From a virus: DNA of 64,000 nucleotides. The notes beneath the pieces were generated by a model. That model ran no database searches. It was not told the origin of the DNA and saw nothing but the letters and a program-made list of their open reading frames with translations. Within the stretch, counting starts at the first letter, position 1. Each line of letters starts with the position of its first letter. This document shows positions 33,627-41,466 of the stretch, in pieces. The stretch lies in IMG/VR virus record IMGVR_UViG_3300027621_000003, positions 186,001-250,000 of that record. One strand, 5' to 3'. Both the position numbers and the translations under genes were made by a program.

Positions 33627-34663
33627 AATTTTTTAAATTCAGGTTTTAATATATTCCATATCAATTTATCATAAGGTTTTCCATCCCACATTGCAAACAT
33701 GACCGCTCTATAAGGTGGATGTCCGTTTTCCATAACATGTTGAGCAAACTCTTTCTTGGTTGGTTCAACTTCTCTATCACTATACTTTCCATATCGGAAG
33801 TTATAGTGAGCCTTTCCACAATATTCATCTACTTGAAGGTATCCATAACTCAAATTACCAGCATATCCTTTTACTTTAGCATAGAACTCATCAGGTACAT
33901 CCTTCAAGAACTCATTGATGTCACCACCATTAGCCAAGAACTCCCATACACCAGTGGTAGATACATTTGTCATTATCTTATGAAGACGCAAATATTCCTC
34001 ACCTTTGATTTTCATTCGGTCTCCGTTAGAGAAACGAACAACGAACCCTTCAGTGTTCTGTTCAACTTTACCCTTTAATTCGGAATAATCCCTAATTCCA
34101 TCGTATTTTTTAACAATATCAAACCCTTCATACAATTCATTGTGTGGGAGTTCTTCACCAGTCTCAGTGTTGATTACACCAAGTAAAACCAAACGCTCCT
34201 CACCATTGTAGTCAACCACGATTCTGTTCTCAGGATAGATTATTTCAAACAAATAAGTGAACCTATCTACTATGATGTCTTGGTAGTTGTGCTTTATAGC
34301 AAAGTCGGTCATCCACTTTGATTGGTCAGAAGTAAATGAACCACGAGTGGCACATATCATCTCACCATTGTACTTGAACATGATTCCCAATGAACCATCC
34401 ATCTTATCAAATACCTCAAACTCAGATGTTGCTACGTGTTTGTTCTCCTCTAAGTTGAAGAACTTTTTGAATGGTCGGGCAACAACATTACCTCTGTTGT
34501 CTGTAACCAATCCACGACATGTCAATGTAACATCATCCCATAACTCACCGAACTGAACGTTAGGTGTATAGTTCCATATGGATAATGGCAAACTACGGTG
34601 TGTCTGTTTGAACAACAAACCCCTCTTTGTGTAGTCGTCTAATGTAACCATTGGAAATTTCAT
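33623..34663 (-). CDS. RNA ligase (T4 Rnl1-like)
   Basis: 346 aa from ATG 34663, 4 nt after TATCTTTG (34668-34675); five upstream codons only read the box (YLCTM). Motif I FDKMDGS (adenylated Lys at about residue 93), then MFKYNGEM...TRGSFTS, motif III FEIIYPENRIVVDY, motif IV EGFVVRF, motif V MKIKGEEYLRLHK. A Rnl1-type ligase with downstream kinase would repair tRNA cut by host anticodon nucleases, as in T4. First gene of the repair operon. Confidence 0.88.
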   Translation of the reverse strand: MKFPMVTLDDYTKRGLLFKQTHRSLPLSIWNYTPNVQFGELWDDVTLTCRGLVTDNRGNVVARPFKKFFNLEENKHVATSEFEVFDKMDGSLGIMFKYNGEMICATRGSFTSDQSKWMTDFAIKHNYQDIIVDRFTYLFEIIYPENRIVVDYNGEERLVLLGVINTETGEELPHNELYEGFDIVKKYDGIRDYSELKGKVEQNTEGFVVRFSNGDRMKIKGEEYLRLHKIMTNVSTTGVWEFLANGGDINEFLKDVPDEFYAKVKGYAGNLSYGYLQVDEYCGKAHYNFRYGKYSDREVEPTKKEFAQHVMENGHPPYRAVMFAMWDGKPYDKLIWNILKPEFKKL

Positions 34664-34705
34664 AGTACAAAGATACAATTAATTTTTGATTATTTCATTT
34701 TTATT

Positions 34706-35251
34706 TTAATCTTTCACTCTAAATTGAATTGTAATCCTGTGATATCCTTTCCAAGCACTCTTGATAACTGTAGTCCTAAACTCAAGGTTCTCAATCGGAA
34801 TAAAACCATCTAAAGTAACAATACCAATACTATTCTCAGTCATCTTCTTGATAATGGTATCAAACGTACCGTTCTTACAATTCAACTCGTAAAACTCATC
34901 AACAAACCTATTGTACTCCTGAAGACCAATCTTGTTAAGGTTACTCCTTGTTGCAACCTTAAAATAAGGTTCAGAATACAATGTCCACGTTGATAACTTC
35001 TTCTTAATATATCTCTTAGCATCTGCGGTCTTGGTACTGTCCATCTTAGAAATCAAATCCCACTTCTTGAATGTAGAATTCTCCATCAAATAGAACTTAT
35101 GTACATCAAACCCAACACTCTTAATCCTCTCATAAACATTCCTACCCTCACCTGTCCAAACAAACGATGGTTTGGTTGGGTTCTTAACCCATTCCACATC
35201 GGAAATACTATCTTCAAATTCTTGACCTGTCCTTACACGAGTCTGTTTCAT
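34706..35251 (-). CDS. hypothetical protein (181 aa)
   Basis: MKQTRVRTGQEFEDSISDVEW... after a TATATTTG box (35256-35263) with the usual 4-nt spacing. Basic alpha/beta protein with many Trp/Tyr and Lys-rich segment (DAKRYIKKKLSTWTLYSEPYF). No catalytic motif recognised. May be another early protein by promoter type. Confidence 0.65.
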   Translation of the reverse strand: MKQTRVRTGQEFEDSISDVEWVKNPTKPSFVWTGEGRNVYERIKSVGFDVHKFYLMENSTFKKWDLISKMDSTKTADAKRYIKKKLSTWTLYSEPYFKVATRSNLNKIGLQEYNRFVDEFYELNCKNGTFDTIIKKMTENSIGIVTLDGFIPIENLEFRTTVIKSAWKGYHRITIQFRVKD

Positions 35252-35274
35252 AATTCAAATATAAAAATAAAAAT

Positions 35275-36072
35275 TTAAAATATTTTAATTTGACTATTTT
35301 TTTTATCGTAATCTTCAAGTCTTTTTATTGACATATCAATATACTCCTGATGTAATTCAATACCCAAACAATCTCTATTTAATTTTTTTGCCGATAACAA
35401 TGTAGTACCAGAACCTAAAAAAGGGTCCAATATCATATCACCAACAAAAGAATAATATTTAACAATTTTATCTGAAAGTTCTTCAGGATATGGTGCTAAA
35501 TGTTTTGAATGAGTTTCAGGGTTTATATACCAAACATTACTTCTTTCATATTCTTCAGTTACTAACGATTCTTTTAAAGTATCACCTGAGTATGAACGAA
35601 CTATTTTATCAATTAAAAAATTTGCCGGCTTTTGAAAGACAAATATTGTTTCTGACACTAAATTTGGTTTATAAGCAACAGGTTTTCTGTGTTGGAAAAA
35701 ACCACCATTTCTATTTATTGCCGAACCTTCTGGTTTAACCCACACGATATCTTCAAGATATTTCCAACCAATTTTTTCCATTATTGAAAAAAAATGAAAC
35801 GGTATTGGTAGTCTTTTACTTTCTGAGTTTCTATTGGCTCTTTGTACTATTACTGGTGATAAATTTACCACACACATACGACCATCTTTAGTTACTCTAA
35901 AAACTTCTAAGAAGACTTTTTCTAAAAAAATTAAATATTCATCGTATGTTGGCCATTGAGAATATGATTTTGCATTATAATATGGTGGTGATGTCCATGT
36001 TAAATGGATTGATGAATCTAATATTTCTTTTAACTTTAATTCACAATCACCTAAAATTATTTCATATTTCAT
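35275..36072 (-). CDS. DNA methyltransferase (beta class, N4/N6)
   Basis: 265 aa. Motif IV TSPPYYNAKS is at about residues 27-36, before the AdoMet motif DPFLGSGTTLLSA near residue 215: the IV-then-I order is that of beta-class amino-methyltransferases. Target-recognition part lies between. It overlaps the HNH gene upstream by 1 nt, so the two form a possible restriction-modification pair. Sequence specificity not predictable. Confidence 0.9.
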   Translation of the reverse strand: MKYEIILGDCELKLKEILDSSIHLTWTSPPYYNAKSYSQWPTYDEYLIFLEKVFLEVFRVTKDGRMCVVNLSPVIVQRANRNSESKRLPIPFHFFSIMEKIGWKYLEDIVWVKPEGSAINRNGGFFQHRKPVAYKPNLVSETIFVFQKPANFLIDKIVRSYSGDTLKESLVTEEYERSNVWYINPETHSKHLAPYPEELSDKIVKYYSFVGDMILDPFLGSGTTLLSAKKLNRDCLGIELHQEYIDMSIKRLEDYDKKNSQIKIF

Positions 36073-36497
36073 TAATTAAATTTTCTACCTGTTGGTTTAG
36101 TATTTGAACAGTCACCTTTTTCAATACTTTTACGATTATGACAAAGTTTACAATATGTTCTTACATTGTAAATATCATTATTGTTATGATTACCATCTAT
36201 ATGGTCTAAATCCAAACATCCTATTTCAAATCCAAACCAACTTTCTTTATTAGGTACTGGACATTTAAAACCTAAATGACCATCAATGTTCTCACAATAT
36301 TTTTTCTTATGAATTGTAATTCCTTCTCGGATTATACCTTTTTTTCTATCATTTTGACATTTAGAACATTCCGTTTTAAATGACCAATTAGACCAACTTC
36401 TTACAGCAACTTTATTTTCACAACCAACATTAATACATTTTGGTAATGTATTACCCATTTCATAAAATTTACGTTTTTGAATCTCAGAAATTTTCAT
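36072..36497 (-). CDS. HNH endonuclease
   Basis: 141 aa from ATG 36497, 4 nt after TATCTTTG (36502-36509). N-terminal zinc-ribbon-like Cys pairs (NVGCENK, CSKCQN) and a C-terminal HNH core: LDLDHIDGNHNNND...NVRTYCKLCHNRKS. Coupled to the methyltransferase gene. It may be the nuclease partner of a modification pair or a homing nuclease. Confidence 0.85.
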   Translation of the reverse strand: MKISEIQKRKFYEMGNTLPKCINVGCENKVAVRSWSNWSFKTECSKCQNDRKKGIIREGITIHKKKYCENIDGHLGFKCPVPNKESWFGFEIGCLDLDHIDGNHNNNDIYNVRTYCKLCHNRKSIEKGDCSNTKPTGRKFN

Positions 36498-36525
36498 ACA
36501 TCAAAGATACAAATAAAAAGTAACA

Positions 36526-36563
36526 TAAAAAAGAACCCCCCAACTTTTTATTGTTAGGGGAGT
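36526..36563 (-). terminator. rho-independent terminator
   Basis: AACTCCCCTAAC/GTTGGGGGGTT hairpin followed by a minus-strand U run, past the stop of 36571-37308. Confidence 0.7.
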
Positions 36564-36570
36564 TACTTAA

Positions 36571-37308
36571 TTAGTTTTCCACATAAAATTCAAAACCTTG
36601 TAAACCAAAGTATTTAATGTGATTATTTATTCTTCTTACTTTTTCAACATTACTAGTGTTTGTCCAAACAACATAATTTCCAACCCAAACACTACAATTG
36701 TTCATTTTATTCTCTTCATAATCAAATCCAAGTTCTTCAATTGAAGTTGATATGTGTGGTTCACGAGTATCCAAATTATCCCATCCAACAATTTCAGCAA
36801 TCTTTGTCATACCCAAAACAAAAGTTTCTTTAGCATTTTCTTGAGTCATGTCTTCACCATTTAATTTAAAAACTACTCTTGACGGACTGTTACGTTTAAT
36901 AACACTAGTCATCTCACCTTTATCATTTTGTGAAATTGTTTTGTCCTCAGCGATTTTTTGAATCATATCAATTTCAACGGCCCCCATTAACTTGGTCAAT
37001 TTGCTAACACGACTATTTAATATTTCAATATCTGAAACATCAAACCATTCTGTAGTAATATTACGTCTATAATCGTACTGTTTTTCTACTCTATAATCTT
37101 CAAAACAAGTATGTAAAATACTTTCCAATTGTGACATTTCTTCAGTTTCAAAAACACGAACAAATGTTACATCAAAAGGTAAATGGGTAGAATTTAATTG
37201 GGTCTCTCTCAATTTATATTGAATTGATTTACCAATTTTGTGATACCCGTTTACAAACTTACCACCATGGTCAATAATTCGTGCGATGTATACATATCCT
37301 TTATCCAT
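36571..37308 (-). CDS. T5orf172-type GIY-YIG-like protein (245 aa)
   Basis: MDKGYVYIARIIDHG from ATG 37308 after TATCTTTG-N4 (37313-37320); a longer frame upstream reads the box as YLCYM. Residues 4-75 (GYVYIAR...YHKIGKSIQYKLRETQLNSTHLPFDVTFVRVFE...LESILHTCFEDYRV) match the T5orf172/MUG113 domain related to GIY-YIG nucleases. The C-terminal 150 residues are unrecognised. Could be a DNA-binding or nuclease protein. Confidence 0.8.
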   Translation of the reverse strand: MDKGYVYIARIIDHGGKFVNGYHKIGKSIQYKLRETQLNSTHLPFDVTFVRVFETEEMSQLESILHTCFEDYRVEKQYDYRRNITTEWFDVSDIEILNSRVSKLTKLMGAVEIDMIQKIAEDKTISQNDKGEMTSVIKRNSPSRVVFKLNGEDMTQENAKETFVLGMTKIAEIVGWDNLDTREPHISTSIEELGFDYEENKMNNCSVWVGNYVVWTNTSNVEKVRRINNHIKYFGLQGFEFYVEN

Positions 37309-37346
37309 ATAACAAAGATATGGAATAGTTTTAAAACCACCAAATA

Positions 37347-37386
37347 TAAAAAAAAGAAACCCCAAATAATTTCTTATTCGGGGTCG
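37347..37386 (-). terminator. terminator of the structured RNA
   Basis: ACCCCGAATAA/TTATTTGGGGT arms followed by C and a run of U. It ends the RNA and is followed at once by the promoter of 36571-37308. Confidence 0.85.
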
Positions 37387-38250
37387 GACATAGGATACTA
37401 TCCTATGTGGGGTTTTGGCTAAAACGATGAGATTACTCGTTTAGTTGACCTGTCTTTTGTAGAGATTATACCCGACTAAGGTTTCCTCTCGTATCCACTA
37501 ATGTTGCCATCAGTATCAAGTCATCACCGATTGTTTACGACAATCACACGTTTCGGTCAAACTTACTCAACTATTACTTGCCTCTATAGAATCTTGCGAA
37601 CTCTCTAAACCCGTGCCCAGGTACTAGGACTTTCTTAGTCAAAACTGAAGGACTTGGGGTCCTGTCAATTTCCTTGTTGGTATTTCTACCCAAGGAATTA
37701 GGTGACTTTCAGTTTAACCGCTCAGAGACTTTTCCTTTTCTGTAGTTTATTTTTTCATAATAAATCAACATAGTGAGTGTGATGAAAGATGAGCTCTGAG
37801 GTGGATAGCTTCTCTTTTGAAGAAGTAAATACCACTCACCTTTCTGTAATCCGCCAAGACTACGACTTATCTTGATATCGTTGTGTCACCACTTGGATAC
37901 CTGTGATAAATTGGTGACCTAGCCCTACATCCACTTGGCGGCGGAGTCGAACCATTCCCTTTACCTTTTCCTATTGATGTCTCCATCTCAACCCTGACAC
38001 CTCACGTGGTCAAAATAAATAACTTCTCTCAGCTGTTGCCCATAAGAAATCATTCGTAGGTAATTTGTTTAGTTGTGAGCCACTTTCGTGACACCGAGAT
38101 ATTTGTACCGTTGAGTACTTTCTCCCCTATAGTCCCGTTACCGGGGTTATCTTAATCGACGCTAAACCGCCGAATACAAACCAAACTTCAATTTAAGGGG
38201 GTGAAGTTGGCGTTTCAAAGAACGTTTTGAGATGTTATTCTCAATTGTTT
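37347..38250 (-). ncRNA. large structured noncoding RNA (~900 nt), GOLLD-like candidate
   Basis: No credible ORF exists, yet the unit has its own promoter (38253-38284) and terminator (37347-37386) on the minus strand. Many helices are visible: TTCCTTG/CAAGGAA at 37670-37696; CCGCCAAG/CTTGGCGG at 37851-37858 and 37934-37941; GTCACCA/TGGTGAC at 37885-37918; ACATAGGA/TCCTATGT at 37388-37408; and GNRA tetraloop hairpins, GAAA at 38081-38090 and GUAA at 38134-38145. Its GC content is above that of neighbouring genes. Length, phage context and ornate folding fit the GOLLD class of large phage RNAs; ROOL and OLE are usually shorter. I cannot recall the GOLLD consensus well enough to confirm, so a new class is also possible. 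Confidence 0.7.
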
Positions 38251-38252
38251 CA

Positions 38253-38284
38253 CAAAGTTAAGACTATTTTTTCAAACTGTCAAA
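38253..38284 (-). promoter_or_regulatory. promoter of the structured RNA (TTTG-N20-TAACTTTG)
   Basis: TTTG at 38281-38284 and TAACTTTG at 38253-38260, 20 nt apart, match the Bacteroidota sigma consensus on the minus strand. Transcription would start near 38245-38250. Confidence 0.8.
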
Positions 38285-38375
38285 TAAACTTTGTTTTTTT
38301 TATTTGGTAAGTAATAAATATATCCTTATTTACCAAAGTTATAAAAACATAACATCTTTTTTTTCAGTTGTCAAA

Positions 38376-38783
38376 TCATTTTAGAACATTTTTTAAATAT
38401 TCTTTCAAATTCTCACCGAGTGGTTCAGGTAACTCATCAATTGAAAAGTATCCACACTCTGAATGTTCTTCCCCGTACTCAGCATTTTCCAAGTCAGGGT
38501 GAATAGGCTTGTCAACCTCATTTAAGAATACATACATTACTGAAGATTGTTTTGTTCCTTTACGGTTCATTCTACTCATCACCCCAAGGAATTCTAAGTC
38601 ACCCGTTAATTCTTTACCAGTCTCTTCATAGAACTCACGATGTGCCGTGTCAATGATTTCTTCATCTGGTTCTACTTTACCACCAGGAATACTCCATTCC
38701 CCTGAGTAAGTTTCAACATTACTCCTTTTACACAAAAGACATTTGTTTCCTGATTTAACGATTACTCCGGCTGATTTCTTCAT
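38376..38783 (-). CDS. Nudix hydrolase
   Basis: 135 aa MutT-type protein. The Nudix box GGKVEPDEEIIDTAHREFYEETGKEL has G-x5-E-x7-REU-x-EE-x-GU intact at about residues 33-55. A C-K-L-C pair is near the start (KCLLCKR). Nudix enzymes hydrolyse nucleoside diphosphates linked to another group: damaged dNTPs, RNA caps or signalling nucleotides. Divergent from the DUF192 gene. Substrate not predictable. Confidence 0.9.
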   Translation of the reverse strand: MKKSAGVIVKSGNKCLLCKRSNVETYSGEWSIPGGKVEPDEEIIDTAHREFYEETGKELTGDLEFLGVMSRMNRKGTKQSSVMYVFLNEVDKPIHPDLENAEYGEEHSECGYFSIDELPEPLGENLKEYLKNVLK

Positions 38784-38802
38784 ATCTTATATTTATCACT
38801 AT

Positions 38803-39147
38803 ATGTATATTTCAATCAATAATAATAAATTTAATTGTAAAGTGGTATCCACACCCGAAAAAATTCGTTTGGGTATGATGGGTCAGAGTTTCAGTAACTT
38901 TGATGGGATGCTATTTGTAATGCCTGAAGATACAACACAGAGTTTTTGGATGAAAAATTGTGTGGTTCCTTTAGATATTGTCTTTATTAAAAAAAATATT
39001 ATTAATGATATTTCCCCTAACTGCCCACCATGTGATACAGAAGAATGTGAAACGTATGAAGGTGACGGTGGTTTTGTATTGGAACTGCCTGCTAATTCAT
39101 GCAGGAGTCTTGGTATCAAAATCGGAGACAGGGTTGATTATCAGTAA
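38803..39147 (+). CDS. DUF192 family protein
   Basis: 114 aa from ATG 38803, 6 nt after TATTTAT (38790-38796). STPEKIRLGMMGQ, GMLFVMPEDTTQSFWMKNCVVPLDIVFI and LELPANSCRSLGIKIGD are the DUF192 signature. Most members carry an export signal; this one has none, and it has four Cys near residues 68-77 (CPPCDTEEC). Family function unknown. Confidence 0.85.
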   Translation: MYISINNNKFNCKVVSTPEKIRLGMMGQSFSNFDGMLFVMPEDTTQSFWMKNCVVPLDIVFIKKNIINDISPNCPPCDTEECETYEGDGGFVLELPANSCRSLGIKIGDRVDYQ

Positions 39148-39168
39148 TTTTAGCCATACCTTTGGGTT

Positions 39169-39516
39169 ATGGAAAACAAATTAAAAGTTTATTGGACCAA
39201 AACATCAGAACAAATTAAGAAGTTCTTTAGTCATGTTTTTTGGGTTGTATTAGTACTTGGCGGAATTGGCATAGGATTTGGAGTAGGGTTCTACTATAAA
39301 CAAATCAAGACCGTTGAAATGCCATCTAAGATGGTTGTCGTAGAAAAACAAGACATTATATTAGCGGTTGATGAAAACCAACGTCTAATGTTGATTGATA
39401 AAAATACCGGGAACTATACCATCTATGATAATGAGATTGGTAAAACTATCTTTACCCTTTATGCTCGTAATATTTGGGGTCAACACAATCCAAATCAAGC
39501 ACCACCTGTAAAATAA
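39169..39516 (+). CDS. membrane-anchored protein (115 aa)
   Basis: ATG 39169 is 4 nt after TACCTTTG (39157-39164). Residues 22-45 (HVFWVVLVLGGIGIGFGVGFYY) are a transmembrane helix after a basic cytoplasmic N-terminus; the rest is a small periplasmic beta domain (MVVVEKQDIILAVDENQRLMLID). Precedes the lytic transglycosylase gene by 2 nt, so the two are likely partners in cell-wall work. Confidence 0.7.
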   Translation: MENKLKVYWTKTSEQIKKFFSHVFWVVLVLGGIGIGFGVGFYYKQIKTVEMPSKMVVVEKQDIILAVDENQRLMLIDKNTGNYTIYDNEIGKTIFTLYARNIWGQHNPNQAPPVK

Positions 39517-39518
39517 TT

Positions 39519-40079
39519 ATGAAAAATGTAGATTTTAAAACCGCGATATTCCTTTGGTTCTTTGTAATCTTTGGAGCTCTTGGAGTGGCAATCTACAGTA
39601 TTGAAAAAATACAGGAACAAGCTGAAGAAGAATATTTGGAGTTGTTGGGTTCTGAACCTACATCTCCAAATTGTCTTAGGATGTATAACTCAATTGAGAA
39701 ATACTCTAAGATGTATCGTGTACCTAAGTACATTGCTTACAATGTGGCTTATAAGGAAACACATTATCAAGGACCTTTTCATTGGTCTTATGACCCATAC
39801 CAAACATCATATGCAAACGCTGTGGGTCCAATGCAAATCATTACCAAATATGCTCACCCTTATGCTGGTAGACATGTTAGTCAAAAAGAACTTACTAGAA
39901 ACATTGAATTGAATGTTATGGTTAGTATGAAGATGTTAAGAGCCCGATATAACACTTACCATAGTTGGGCACTCTCTTGTGGTGGTTATAACACTGGTAG
40001 TCCAATAGTTAATGAGTACGCAAGTTATTGTGCATCAAACAAGAACTATAAAAAGAATTGGGTTACTTACTCTCGTTAA
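39519..40079 (+). CDS. membrane-anchored lytic transglycosylase (SLT/goose-lysozyme fold)
   Basis: 186 aa from ATG 39519. One N-terminal transmembrane segment (TAIFLWFFVIFGALGVAIYSI), then YIAYNVAYKETHYQGPFHW with the catalytic Glu, AVGPMQIITKYA and NIELNVMVSMKML, and a YNTGS motif, as in soluble lytic transglycosylases. It would cleave peptidoglycan from the outer leaflet of the inner membrane. Its last 17 nt overlap the convergent gene at 40063. Confidence 0.85.
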   Translation: MKNVDFKTAIFLWFFVIFGALGVAIYSIEKIQEQAEEEYLELLGSEPTSPNCLRMYNSIEKYSKMYRVPKYIAYNVAYKETHYQGPFHWSYDPYQTSYANAVGPMQIITKYAHPYAGRHVSQKELTRNIELNVMVSMKMLRARYNTYHSWALSCGGYNTGSPIVNEYASYCASNKNYKKNWVTYSR

Positions 40080-41466
40080 TCTTTTCCTGAAGTTTGTTTA
40101 CAAATTCGGTTTGTAATTTCTTCAATACATTAATGTATGCCGCTCCACTTCTTTCAGGGTCGTATTTGTATTGTCCACTTGGTGGTCTATTACTCCTACC
40201 AAGATAGTTAATACCTGAAATATTTGTGATACATTTATGTCCTCCTGAATTGGCTTGGATTAAATCCCACGCACTTACACCAAACTTATCAAGGACTTCA
40301 AATTCCTTGTCAGTTAAGTTGTTTGTAGGTTTATCCATCAACCTATCAATAATCTGAAGATACTCATCGCCATTCTCCATTCTACTAAATTTTTCACCAT
40401 AAAGAGCTTTAAAATCTTTAAATGTAAATCCAACAGACTCTGGTCCTATGGAAACCTCAGAAATATATTTGATAGTTGATAATGGAATCATTCTACCTTT
40501 AAGTTGGTCTTCGTGTTTTGCTAACACTTCTTGAGCGATATCTCCCAAGTTAACCCCTTTAAGTTCACGTTCCTTTTTAAATGGATTACACGATGCTTGT
40601 AGTAATCCAAGTGGCCAAGCTATTACCAAGAAATCCGCTTCAGGGTTGTTCTTAAATGGCGTGTATCTATCGTATGAACCCGGATTGAACATACTACCTC
40701 CTCCATATTGTACAATGATGTTATCAACCACCTTAACGTTTGGTGATGTCTCCATCTGTTTAACATACTCTGATTTATTCTTTTCTAATGTTTGTGTACC
40801 TGGTAATTTTCTTTCATCCATTTCTTTCTTAACTTGCATTAAGATTGAATATAAAGATGGTTCAGAATTCATTACCAAATTCTCCATAAAGCCTGGCTTA
40901 TTCTTAAATGCCAAGATTAGTTTGTTTAAAACCAATCCCATAGCAAATTTGTTTTGTAAAAAACTTTTGTCCTTATCAAGTTTAAACATATAGTTCATTA
41001 CTTGTTCAGGTGTAATATCATATTTTGCATAATCCGCAGAGTCAACAGTTGAAATTAATCTCAAATCTGTTTCAGGGAATATGTCTTTTGGTGATACTAT
41101 TTGTGATATTGTTTCCACGTTTGAACGTGATGACCTAAATGATGTCGCTCCTGTTTCATCAGCACCTGCTTGTTTATCGTGGTGGTCAGTATGGATAATA
41201 AACATTGGTTTACCGTGTGCAAAGTCAACAAGAACTGGCATTGTATCACCATTAGCATCAAGTTTTTTAACCGAGAATTCTTTATCACCATATTGAATTA
41301 TTTCAGTATCAACTACATTGATACCGTTATCCTCCAAATATTTCTTCATAGCAATTGCTGTTGTAACACCATCTAAATCTTGGTGAAAGTATATTTTTGC
41401 TTTTGGATATCTTTTAGCCAAAGCTTTAATATCACGTAATCCCGATTCTTTAATTAACCTTTTCAT
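40063..41466 (-). CDS. DHH-family phosphoesterase with CTS-like start (467 aa)
   Basis: Metal-site motifs: FHQDLDG (residues 27-33), LVDFAHG (79-85), HTDHHDK (92-98) and a C-terminal SGGHKC (DHHA1-type GGH) near 410, as in RecJ/NrnA-like exonucleases and oligonucleotidases. The N-terminus MKRLIKE|S may be a short CTS (L-I-K-E). It follows 41466-42620 with overlapping stop/start, so both share the TATTTAT box (42634-42640). A nuclease loaded into the head would be unusual; the leader is only suggestive. Confidence 0.72.
   Translation of the reverse strand: MKRLIKESGLRDIKALAKRYPKAKIYFHQDLDGVTTAIAMKKYLEDNGINVVDTEIIQYGDKEFSVKKLDANGDTMPVLVDFAHGKPMFIIHTDHHDKQAGADETGATSFRSSRSNVETISQIVSPKDIFPETDLRLISTVDSADYAKYDITPEQVMNYMFKLDKDKSFLQNKFAMGLVLNKLILAFKNKPGFMENLVMNSEPSLYSILMQVKKEMDERKLPGTQTLEKNKSEYVKQMETSPNVKVVDNIIVQYGGGSMFNPGSYDRYTPFKNNPEADFLVIAWPLGLLQASCNPFKKERELKGVNLGDIAQEVLAKHEDQLKGRMIPLSTIKYISEVSIGPESVGFTFKDFKALYGEKFSRMENGDEYLQIIDRLMDKPTNNLTDKEFEVLDKFGVSAWDLIQANSGGHKCITNISGINYLGRSNRPPSGQYKYDPERSGAAYINVLKKLQTEFVNKLQEKINESK

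Noticed and set aside
37936-37956. tRNA or tmRNA inside the large RNA
   Set aside because: The GGTTCGACTCC segment looks like a T arm, but the flanking T stem pairs poorly, no acceptor stem or CCA partner is seen, and no tag-peptide frame exists. The unit is far longer than a tmRNA.
37347-38250. Group I or group II intron
   Set aside because: The segment has its own promoter and terminator and is not inside a gene, and I see no domain V or group I core signature.
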